Origin: JBCDBL01 sp039183635
GTDB lineage: Bacteria; Pseudomonadota; Alphaproteobacteria; Caulobacterales; Parvularculaceae
Direction of reading: 5' to 3'
NCBI GenBank assembly: GCA_039183635.1
Contig: JBCDBL010000133.1
Coordinates: 1 to 10,114 of the forward strand
Length of the DNA: 10,114 bases
The position numbers and the translations under genes are program-made. Numbering within the stretch: position 1 is the stretch's first letter; each line of letters begins with the position of its first letter. Below are positions 1 to 6,231 of this stretch, piece by piece. Below the pieces are notes generated by a model. The model was not told the origin of the DNA. It saw nothing but the letters and a program-made list of their open reading frames with translations, and ran no database searches.

Positions 1-847
1 AAGACTGGCTGAGACCCGTAACGTCAGGGACGTTCACCGGAGCCGGTCCGGACGAGAGCACAAGGTCCACAGCCGTACCAGGCGCGACGGAAGATCCGCC
101 CGCCGGGTTCTGGCTGATGACATCGCCGGCCGGAACCGTATTGCTGTTCGCGTTCGTTACATTGCCGACCGCAAGTCCGGCGCCGGTAAGGGCGGCGGAA
201 GCGGAGGACTGGCTGAGGCCCGTGACGTCAGGAACGTTCACCGGAGCCGGGCCGGACGAGACGACAAGGTCAACCGCCGTACCAGGCGCGACGGAAGATC
301 CGCCCGCAGGGTTCTGGCTGATGACGTCGCCGGCCGGAACCGTATCGCTGCTCGCGCTCGTCACGTTGCCGACCGCAAGTCCGGCGCCCGTAAGGGCGGC
401 GGAAGCGGAAGACTGGCTGAGACCCGTAACGTCAGGGACGTTCACCGGAGCCGGTCCGGACGAGAGCACAAGGTCCACAGCCGTACCAGGCGCGACGGAA
501 GATCCGGCCGCAGGGTTCTGGCTGATGACGGTTCCTGCGGGTGCTGTTGGACTGCTGGTGCTTGTGACGTTGCCGACGGTAAGACCTGCGCCCGTGAGGG
601 CAGAGGAGGCCGCGAACTGATTTTGGCCCGTGACGTCAGGAACGTTCACATTAGCGGGACCCGTTGAGACCACGAGATCAACGCTGGCGCCTTCCGTGAC
701 CACCGAACCGGCGGCTGGGTTTTGGCTAATGACATCGCCCACGGGAACCGTGTCGGAATTCGCCGTAGTGACGGAGCCGACGGTGAGGTTCGCGTTGGTG
801 ATGGCGCTTTGCGCCGCCGCTTGGCTGAGGCCCACAACGTTCGGCGT
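1..847 (-). repeat. Tandem 204-bp (68-residue) PASTA repeats
   Basis: The motif (V/T)P(D/N)V(T/V)G(L/Q)(S/N)Q recurs at exact 204-base spacing. Minus-strand units are 847-644, 643-440, 439-236, 235-32 and a fifth cut by the edge (31-1). Each has the form VPDVTG...SQNPA(A/G)GS.V..G..VDLV.S.GPA.VN, which is the PASTA pattern. The exact 68-residue period with no insertions, and high identity between the inner units, indicate recent tandem expansion. The first unit (847-644) is the most divergent. Confidence 0.9.
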
Positions 848-2818
848 TGCGACTTCTGCGATCAACTCCACAACCCGTTGTTCGAAGACGTCCGGGCTGA
901 GGCTGTTGCCGTCAGAAATTTTGACGCGCACAACCGCAACGCCTGTGGCGCCGGGAGCAGGGGTAAACACGAAGCTGGAGGCTGTTGAAACCGGCGTTCC
1001 GTCCACGGTCCATTCGAATGTGGGCGTATCGCCATCCGGGTCAGACGCTGACACAGAGAAGTTCAGCGGCGATAAAGCGCTTGCCGTCGGCGTCAGGCTG
1101 GCCGGCAAGAAGACCGTGACCGCAGGCGGGCTGTTCGCCTCCGTAATCGTCACTTGAGCATAAGCGATAGACATCAACCCGGCGCTGTTTGTGACTTTGA
1201 GGCCGATTTCATATTCACCCGGCGTTGCGAACGTAAAGCTGGGCGATACGCCTGCGCCGTCATCGAAGCTGCCGTCGAGATCGAAGTCCCACTCATAGGT
1301 CGTGATGGAGCCGGACGGTGTCGTAGAGCCGGACCCGTCAAAGGCGACGGACGCGCCTTCAACGCCATTATAAGGCCCGCCGGCATCTGCGTCTGGGTGC
1401 GTGATGGTGACGGAGCTCTCAAAGAAGTCCATCACATCTTGCGCTTCATCGGCGGCGTCGGAAAATGCTGTGTCCATCTCATCAATTGAGGTGATGAGAT
1501 CATCGATCCCCTGCGTACGAGAGAACGTGCCCGTTTCCGCAGGGAAGGCCGCGATGCGCGCGAACAGAAGATCGATATCGGTTTGATTAAAGCCGACGCT
1601 TTCCAGATCGGCGCGCTCGTCCGGCGTCAGACCTGACGTTTCCAAACGGTTGATGAGAGCCGCAAGGTCGGCGCCGTCATAGCTTACGCCGCCGAGGCCG
1701 TCATTGTTCAGCTCATCCCTGTACGTAACAAGGGACGAACGCGTGTCGCCGAGCTGCGTGCGCAGCATATTCGCGTAATCGCGCACAGCACGGGCTTGCA
1801 GGAATGTGAATTCATCATCACCTGCCGCTTCGGCGCCTTGGAACTTTTCAAAGGTGCGCATGAAGGCGAACACCATCGCTTGTTCCTGGGCGATTTCATT
1901 TGCGAGTTGAATTTGCGCCAGGTGCAATGGGTCGTCTGTTTCCGCTGTGAACGGGTAGGTGAGCGGAATGCCGGGATACAAGGCGGCGTCTGCTGCAAGT
2001 TGCGCGTTCACGGCCGCAAGATCCACAGGCACAAAATCCGTGAAGTTCGGATCCGGGGGGTCCGCCTCAAGGTCGCGATAGCGATCCGCTTGACCGCCGG
2101 CCAGGGCGGCGATGACTTTACCGCCTACGGTGAGAACCCCGCCATTATAATCTGTCGGCAGACCTGTGATAAGACCGAACGCGCCTGCTGCAACGCCAAC
2201 CACATCGCCTGTGGCCAAGGCCCAGCCGAGGCTGAATGCTGTGGCGTTATCACTAAGATTCGCGCCCCAATTGGCTTGAGAGCGCCAACGGTTTTTCTGC
2301 TTGCCGGCGGCTTTTTTAATCTCCGCAACGTTAACCGTTGGTGCGGCGCCGCCGCTGGAGGTGATGACTATTCTCGCGACGCTTTGCCCGCCATCCACGC
2401 GTGTCCACCAAACATCATAGGTGCCTGGCGTTGTCGGTGGCAGCCAGAACGGGATTTCAACAAGCGATGTCGGCGATGATCCGATAGCGTTACAGCCGCC
2501 CGCGCTGGCGTCGGCGCCACCTGGTCCCGGGTTTGGGCTGCCCGCTGGAACGACACAGACCGAGCCTGAACCGCCAAAGATAGCGAAGCCTGGCGTCCCA
2601 TAAGCCGCCAAACACTCATTGTCCTGGAATGAAGACCTGGAGAAGTCAAAACTGTTGCAAGGCCCAACGGCGGCGATTTGCGCTTCCGCCTTCTGCGGCG
2701 TCACAACGCTGCCAATCATCGCCAACGCCAATGCGGCGAGGGTTGTCATGGCGAAACCCAGCCAGCGGGTTTTTGTTGGAAGAAAACGGCTTTCGGGTTG
2801 GGCGCGCAATCCGGTCAT
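1..2818 (-). CDS. Secreted PKD and PASTA-repeat protein, C-terminus beyond window
   Basis: The minus-strand frame starting at ATG 2818 stays open for 939 codons to the left edge, so the stop lies outside. A signal peptide is visible: basic residues around 5-18, a hydrophobic stretch around 20-38, then a likely cleavage after QKAEA near residue 47. Residues ~48-465 match no family I recognise; they include a beta-rich part with TYDVWW near 135 and a helical Ala/Gln/Glu-rich part around 270-430. Residues ~470-555 form a PKD domain (DADAGGPY start, YEWDFD core, FATPGEYEIGLKVTNSAG end). Residues ~560-650 form a second Ig/PKD-like domain (DPDGDTPTFEW). From ~657 onward come PASTA repeats with VPDVTGLSQ at each start. 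PASTA domains classically bind muropeptides in Gram-positive kinases and penicillin-binding proteins; here no kinase or transpeptidase is attached, so a cell-surface or matrix role is inference. The start is supported by GGAG 11 bases upstream; an internal ATG at codon 24 is a less likely alternative because it would shorten the signal peptide. Confidence 0.85.
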   Translation of the reverse strand, partial: MTGLRAQPESRFLPTKTRWLGFAMTTLAALALAMIGSVVTPQKAEAQIAAVGPCNSFDFSRSSFQDNECLAAYGTPGFAIFGGSGSVCVVPAGSPNPGPGGADASAGGCNAIGSSPTSLVEIPFWLPPTTPGTYDVWWTRVDGGQSVARIVITSSGGAAPTVNVAEIKKAAGKQKNRWRSQANWGANLSDNATAFSLGWALATGDVVGVAAGAFGLITGLPTDYNGGVLTVGGKVIAALAGGQADRYRDLEADPPDPNFTDFVPVDLAAVNAQLAADAALYPGIPLTYPFTAETDDPLHLAQIQLANEIAQEQAMVFAFMRTFEKFQGAEAAGDDEFTFLQARAVRDYANMLRTQLGDTRSSLVTYRDELNNDGLGGVSYDGADLAALINRLETSGLTPDERADLESVGFNQTDIDLLFARIAAFPAETGTFSRTQGIDDLITSIDEMDTAFSDAADEAQDVMDFFESSVTITHPDADAGGPYNGVEGASVAFDGSGSTTPSGSITTYEWDFDLDGSFDDGAGVSPSFTFATPGEYEIGLKVTNSAGLMSIAYAQVTITEANSPPAVTVFLPASLTPTASALSPLNFSVSASDPDGDTPTFEWTVDGTPVSTASSFVFTPAPGATGVAVVRVKISDGNSLSPDVFEQRVVELIAEVATPNVVGLSQAAAQSAITNANLTVGSVTTANSDTVPVGDVISQNPAAGSVVTEGASVDLVVSTGPANVNVPDVTGQNQFAASSALTGAGLTVGNVTSTSSPTAPAGTVISQNPAAGSSVAPGTAVDLVLSSGPAPVNVPDVTGLSQSSASAALTGAGLAVGNVTSASSDTVPAGDVISQNPAGGSSVAPGTAVDLVVSSGPAPVNVPDVTGLSQSSASAALTGAGLAVGNVTNANSNTVPAGDVISQNPAGGSSVAPGTAVDLVLSSGPAPVNVPDVTGLSQS

Positions 2819-3065
2819 ATCTTGGTCTGCTCCACAAAGGGCCGTGGTCGAACGATCAGAGTCGACTACGGAATATAATTATAAATTGAGAGAAAAGACG
2901 CGCGCTCCAGTCCGGATATCGCGCTTAGCCCTGAATCCCCCAATTTCAAACCGTTAACGAATACATTTAATTGACGAGGGCTGCAAGGCTGTAAACTGAT
3001 TAAGTGACGTATATATTTCTATTACAACTTTTAGATTAATCTGAGTGGCTAGGTATGAACACAAT
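2819..3065 (-). other. Intergenic region upstream of the PASTA gene
   Basis: This AT-rich stretch separates the PASTA gene from the terminator of the upstream minus-strand gene. On the minus strand a perfect TATAAT lies at 2883-2878, about 60 bases before the start codon, and could be a -10 element. No convincing -35 is seen at 16-18 bases from it (the region there is GC-rich), and no GG-N10-GC sigma-54 match was found. A 10-base perfect palindrome AGATTAATCT lies at 3033-3042, of unknown meaning. I see no credible coding sequence. Confidence 0.35.
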
Positions 3066-3097
3066 AAAAAACGCCTGCCGAATATTAAATTCGGCAG
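3066..3097 (-). terminator. Rho-independent terminator of the PEP-CTERM gene
   Basis: Read on the minus strand, a 9-bp perfect stem CTGCCGAAT/ATTCGGCAG (3097-3089 with 3083-3075) encloses a 5-base loop and is followed by GCG and six T (3071-3066). It begins about 54 bases after the stop of the 3151-3768 gene. It makes that gene and the downstream PASTA gene separate transcription units. Confidence 0.88.
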
Positions 3098-3150
3098 TCT
3101 GTATTTAAGTGCGCGCCGACAGGGCGGCGGTGTTGTGCAGCTGACCTTGC

Positions 3151-3768
3151 TTACGCCTTTTGACGACGCGTGAGGCCGAGCCCCAACAGGCCAAGTGCGA
3201 AAAGTGCGATGCCGGAAGGCGCCGAAACGACATTTGGATTCGGGTTCCGGATGGTCGCGCCGTTAAAGGCCGTAACGGCGAGATCTTGACCGAAACCATC
3301 TGACAACAACAAGAAAGGATCGAAGGTGTCGACGCTGACACTCGTTGAAGCGCCAAGGGCGAGCACGTCAACCGTAAAGTCCAGCGTAGCAAGAACAATG
3401 CTTGAGCCTTGCAGAAGATCAAGGTCGAAGTCGAGCAGCACGCTTGTGGAAGCAAGATCGATCAGGCCGCCGCCAAGGTCGCCGAACGAAAAGTCCAGTT
3501 GTTCAAACAGGCCTTCATCGCCCAGATCCGTACCAAGCGCATACCCATCGAACGTAAGCGCAGAAGGATCGTATAAGATGTCGAAGTCAAATCCGCCAAC
3601 CGACGGCGCTGCGCCGTCGCCCAATCCGGAGACGGTAAGATCAAGGGAAATGGTGTCGCTTGGGCCAGCGGTTTGCGCCGATGGTGAAAATCCGACAACA
3701 ACTGCGCTCGCAGGAGATGCGGCGAAGATGGCGGACAGCGAAAGTGCGGCTGCAATCGCTTTGTACAT
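3151..3768 (-). CDS. Cohesin-like domain protein with PEP-CTERM-type sorting signal
   Basis: The product has 205 residues. Residues 1-22 are a clear Sec signal peptide (MYKAIAAALSLS...ASPASA). Residues ~24-165 look like a secreted cohesin-type beta sandwich as found in many PEP-CTERM proteins: the GLGDG..PS.GGFDFDILYDPSALTF segment and a later IVLATLDFTVDVL strand are typical. Residues ~180-205 form a tripartite tail: SAPSG motif, hydrophobic helix IALFALGLLGLGL, then basic TRRQKA. In this family the tail holds the protein in the inner membrane until an exosortase processes it for export to the surface or extracellular matrix. The usual VPEP motif is replaced by SAPS. The start is fixed by GGGAG at 3780-3776, seven bases before ATG. 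A sigma-54 promoter lies upstream and a terminator follows, so the gene is monocistronic. Its ligand is not predictable from sequence. Confidence 0.85.
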   Translation of the reverse strand: MYKAIAAALSLSAIFAASPASAVVVGFSPSAQTAGPSDTISLDLTVSGLGDGAAPSVGGFDFDILYDPSALTFDGYALGTDLGDEGLFEQLDFSFGDLGGGLIDLASTSVLLDFDLDLLQGSSIVLATLDFTVDVLALGASTSVSVDTFDPFLLLSDGFGQDLAVTAFNGATIRNPNPNVVSAPSGIALFALGLLGLGLTRRQKA

Positions 3769-3847
3769 ATAAAAACTCCCCTCGAAGAAACCCCATATAA
3801 CGTAGATGTAAGCTTATCGCTTAAATCAAACTCATTGGGCAAAGTTC

Positions 3848-3864
3848 TGCAATATTTGCGCCAA
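3848..3864 (-). promoter_or_regulatory. Sigma-54 (RpoN) -24/-12 promoter
   Basis: The minus strand reads TTGGCGCAAATATTGCA (3864-3848). This has the invariant GG (3862-3861) and GC (3850-3849) separated by exactly 10 bases, and matches the consensus TGGCAC-N5-TTGCA at all but one position. The predicted start of transcription is near 3837, giving a leader of about 70 bases before the ATG at 3768. Sigma-54 promoters need an AAA+ activator. PEP-CTERM systems commonly encode one (the PrsK/PrsR pair), which makes this promoter coherent with the gene it serves. Confidence 0.75.
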
Positions 3865-3945
3865 CCCATCTGGCGTTATTTTTCAAACGGTTAACCGCAT
3901 TTTCTCAACGAGAAAATGTAAAAAAAACTGACTCAAGTCTCGAAA

Positions 3946-3963
3946 GTGTAAAAAACCTTACAC
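3946..3963. promoter_or_regulatory. Candidate enhancer-binding palindrome, GTGTAA-N6-TTACAC
   Basis: A perfect 6-bp inverted repeat with a 6-base spacer is centred about 100 bases upstream of the -24/-12 element, the normal distance for a sigma-54 activator site. A related half site, ATGTAA, starts at 3916, exactly 30 bases (about three helical turns) nearer to the promoter. The activator identity (for example a PrsR-like regulator) is inference. Confidence 0.5.
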
Positions 3964-4260
3964 GGGCCCCAAGTCGGCTTTTTCACCTGCGGCGCCCCAC
4001 ACGGCCCCTCAGCGCCTGCAAAATAATCTCTATACTAATTAAATTCCACATGCGGTTTGCAACGGACGTGCATAGCGTCTATGCGCGAGATTTAGGATCC
4101 GAGACATTTGTGAATACGTCCTATATGATGCAGTTTTATCGTCCAGATCTGAATTCATGTTATTGCGGACGCCTCGAATACGAAAAGTATAGCTTCAAGG
4201 CCCATTGCAAACTTGGAAATTGGCGTTATTGTGCGCCAATCTGATGAAAGACGCACGATT
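3964..4260. other. Intergenic region between divergent transcription units
   Basis: No gene is convincingly supported here. A 64-codon open frame at 4050-4244 has no ribosome binding site and no recognisable domain. A 22-base interrupted palindrome ATTGGCG-N8-CGCCAAT lies at 4219-4240, just ahead of the ilv leader; it could be an operator for the ilv operon. The ilv promoter must lie in or near this stretch, but I could not pick a convincing -35/-10 pair. Confidence 0.35.
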
Positions 4261-4308
4261 ATGCCTTTTGTAACCGCCAGAACCTTACAAGCGCCTACAT
4301 GTCGTGGA

Positions 4309-4383
4309 ATGGGCGTCGTCGCCGGCTTAGTGCGAATTACCGTAGATCTTATCATCGTACGCCCCGTAGGAAGCGGGGGCTGA
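4309..4383 (+). CDS. Branched-chain amino acid leader peptide of the ilvDC attenuator
   Basis: This small frame encodes 24 residues, of which 11 are Val, Leu or Ile (Val3, Val4, Leu7, Val8, Ile10, Val12, Leu14, Ile15, Ile16, Val17, Val20). A dense DLIIV block sits just before the first RNA pairing segment. The stop TGA (4381-4383) falls inside pairing segment 2. Composition, position and the following hairpins are those of an ilv-type leader peptide, whose translation senses charged tRNA(Val/Leu/Ile) rather than giving a functional protein. The start is uncertain: ATG 4309 lacks a properly spaced ribosome site. An in-frame ATG at 4261, with a weak GAAAG 10 bases upstream, would give a 40-residue peptide. 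Confidence 0.8.
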   Translation: MGVVAGLVRITVDLIIVRPVGSGG

Positions 4384-4447
4384 TCGAGCGCGGGACAACC
4401 AAATTAACAACCGTGAAGACAGCCCCCGATCAAAATCGGGGGTTTTT
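4361..4447 (+). promoter_or_regulatory. ilv transcription attenuator (alternative RNA hairpins)
   Basis: Four pairing segments can be read. Segment 1 GCCCC (4361-4365) pairs with segment 2 GGGGC (4376-4380). Segment 2, as CGGGGGCTG (4374-4382), alternatively pairs over 9 bp with segment 3 CAGCCCCCG (4420-4428), the antiterminator. Segment 3 alternatively forms the terminator with segment 4 (4435-4442). A ribosome stalled at the Ile/Val codons 4351-4359 would mask segment 1, freeing segment 2 to hold segment 3 and allow read-through. A ribosome reaching the stop covers segment 2 and lets the terminator form. This is the classical enterobacterial trp/ilv logic; the mechanism here is inferred from the pairings. 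Confidence 0.8.
4423..4447 (+). terminator. Intrinsic terminator of the ilv attenuator
   Basis: The stem CCCCCGAT/ATCGGGGG (4423-4430 with 4435-4442) is 8 bp with a CAAA tetraloop, followed by five T (4443-4447). It ends about 50 bases before the ilvD start and is the regulated arm of the attenuator. Confidence 0.85.
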
Positions 4448-4497
4448 GCTATGGAAAGCCTGTACTACAACGCCTTGGAAAAGGGACGAAAATTAAA

Positions 4498-6183
4498 ATG
4501 AGCGATACGACTAAAACGCCGCCGCGCCGCTCCGGCGCCATTGTCGACGGACCGGCCCAGGCGCCGGCGCGGGCCATGCTGCGGGCCACAGGCCTTGGCG
4601 ACGACGACATGAAAAAGCCCATGGTCGCCATCGTCACCACATGGTCCAACGTCTCGCCCTGCAACCTTAACCAGCGGGAACTTGCCGAAAAAGCCAGGGA
4701 AGGGATCCTCGAGGCCGGCGGCGTGCCTTTCGAGTTCAACACCATCGCCGTCACTGACGGCATCGCCATGGGCACGGCGGGCATGCGCGCATCCCTTATG
4801 TCGCGGGAATGCGTGGCGGACTCAGCTGAGCTCGCCATCAACGGGCATTCCCTTGATGCGGCCATTTTCTTTTGCGGCTGCGATAAAACCATACCGGGCG
4901 TCGCCATGGCGGCGGCGCGGCTGAATGTGCCGAGCGTCATTGTCTACAACGGCTCGATCATGCCGGGCCATCACAATGATCAGAACATCACCATCCAGGA
5001 CGTGTTCGAGGCCGTGGGCGCCTGCACCGCCGGCAAGATCACCGAAGAGGAGCTGACGGATGTGGAGCGCAGAGCGTGTCCCGGCGCCGGCGCCTGCGGC
5101 GGTCAGTTCACCGCGAACACCATGTCTTTGACGATGAGCTTTCTCGGTCTGTCGCCGATGGGTGTAAACGATATTCCCGCTGTTCATCGCGATAAAGCCG
5201 CCGCAGCGAAAGCCGCCGGGCGGCTGGTGCTTGAAGCGTATAATGAGAATCGTCGCCCCCGGGATTTCATTACCGAAACCTCGATCCGCAACGCCGCAGT
5301 CGCGGTGACCGCCACCGGCGGCTCCACCAATGTGGTGCTGCACCTCACCGCCATCGCGCGGGAGGCGGGGATCGAAATGGATCTCGACCTTTATGACGAA
5401 GTGTCCCGGGCGACGCCGATCATCGCCGATATGAAGCCCGGCGGCCGGTTTATGGCGCCGGATCTGTTCGCCGCCGGCGGCGCGCGTCTTGTGGGCCGTC
5501 GCCTGATGGCTGCCGGATTGATCGCCGATGCGCCGACGATCACCGGGCGCTCATTGTTTAAAGAATGCGCCGACGCGGAGGAGACGCCGGGACAACTGGT
5601 CGTGAAAACTGTGGAAGACCCGGTAAAGCCACATGGCGGTTTCGCCATCGTCTACGGCGATCTCGCGCCGGATGGCTGCGTTGTGAAAATGTCCGGCCAC
5701 GACACGAAACGCTTCGTTGGGACGGCCCAAGTGTTCGAATGCGAGGAAGACGCGTTTAAAGCCGTAGAGGCGCGCGCCATCAAAGAAGGCGACATCGTCG
5801 TCATCCGCAACGAAGGCCCCGCCGGCGGGCCCGGCATGCGTGAAATGCTGGCCGTCACAGCCGCATTGGTGGGGCAAGGGCTCGGCGATAAGATTTCTCT
5901 TATTACGGACGGCCGGTTTTCCGGCGCAAGCTATGGCTTCGTCGTGGGACATGTTTCGCCGGAAGCGGCCCGGGGCGGTCCGATCGCCTTTGTGAAGACC
6001 GGCGATAAAATCACAATTGATGTCGACGAGCGCCGTATCGACGTCGATGCGGACTTGAAAGCCCGTGCAGAAGGCTGGACGCCGCCGGCGCCCGAATTCA
6101 GGAACGGCGCCTATGCGAAATATGCAACACTTGTCGGCTCCGCATCAAAAGGCGCTGTAACAAGTTTTCCGTATGGGGACTGA
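4498..6183 (+). CDS. ilvD: Dihydroxy-acid dehydratase
   Basis: The 561-residue product dehydrates 2,3-dihydroxy-isovalerate and 2,3-dihydroxy-3-methylvalerate to the keto acid precursors of Val/Leu and Ile, in the cytoplasm. Family signatures are clear: SPCN with Cys55, FCGCDKTIPG with Cys128, Asp129 and Lys130, and CPGAGACGGQFTANTM with Cys200. The three cysteines fit the [2Fe-2S] class of the IlvD/Edd family, Lys130 is the usual carbamylated metal ligand, and DGRFSG (471-476) carries the catalytic serine (Ser475). Length matches the short form (~560) rather than the ~615-residue E. coli type. The segment after the catalytic serine, GASYGFVVGHV, departs from the usual GGT.G pattern. The ATG at 4498 has AGGGA upstream and overlaps the stop of a 16-codon frame as ATGA. 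It is the first structural gene after the attenuator and is followed 48 bases later by ilvC. Related sugar-acid dehydratases of the same superfamily are less likely given this context. Confidence 0.95.
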   Translation: MSDTTKTPPRRSGAIVDGPAQAPARAMLRATGLGDDDMKKPMVAIVTTWSNVSPCNLNQRELAEKAREGILEAGGVPFEFNTIAVTDGIAMGTAGMRASLMSRECVADSAELAINGHSLDAAIFFCGCDKTIPGVAMAAARLNVPSVIVYNGSIMPGHHNDQNITIQDVFEAVGACTAGKITEEELTDVERRACPGAGACGGQFTANTMSLTMSFLGLSPMGVNDIPAVHRDKAAAAKAAGRLVLEAYNENRRPRDFITETSIRNAAVAVTATGGSTNVVLHLTAIAREAGIEMDLDLYDEVSRATPIIADMKPGGRFMAPDLFAAGGARLVGRRLMAAGLIADAPTITGRSLFKECADAEETPGQLVVKTVEDPVKPHGGFAIVYGDLAPDGCVVKMSGHDTKRFVGTAQVFECEEDAFKAVEARAIKEGDIVVIRNEGPAGGPGMREMLAVTAALVGQGLGDKISLITDGRFSGASYGFVVGHVSPEAARGGPIAFVKTGDKITIDVDERRIDVDADLKARAEGWTPPAPEFRNGAYAKYATLVGSASKGAVTSFPYGD

Positions 6184-6231
6184 AGTAATTCGAAACACAA
6201 TCCAAGCTTGCTTTTAGAAGGAGAGAGCGCA

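Noticed and set aside
117..1157. Plus-strand open frames at 117-620, 630-1157 and 722-988 with internal repeats
   Set aside because: They are antisense shadows of the minus-strand PASTA array; the minus frame gives recognisable PASTA and PKD domains.
1796..2479. 227-codon plus-strand frame
   Set aside because: It lies opposite the signal-peptide-bearing gene and has a low-complexity, Cys/Arg-rich product without a domain; antisense shadow.
2954..2970. TTAA repeats resembling a CtrA box
   Set aside because: The spacing between the TTAA halves is 9 rather than the 7 bases expected for CtrA.
4050..4244. 64-codon plus-strand frame with four cysteines near its end
   Set aside because: No ribosome binding site, no recognisable domain, and it ends in the probable ilv promoter/operator region; not supported as a gene.
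4299..4496. 65-codon Arg-rich frame overlapping the ilv leader
   Set aside because: It is a different frame of the attenuator region; the Val/Leu/Ile-rich frame 4309-4383 explains the sequence better.
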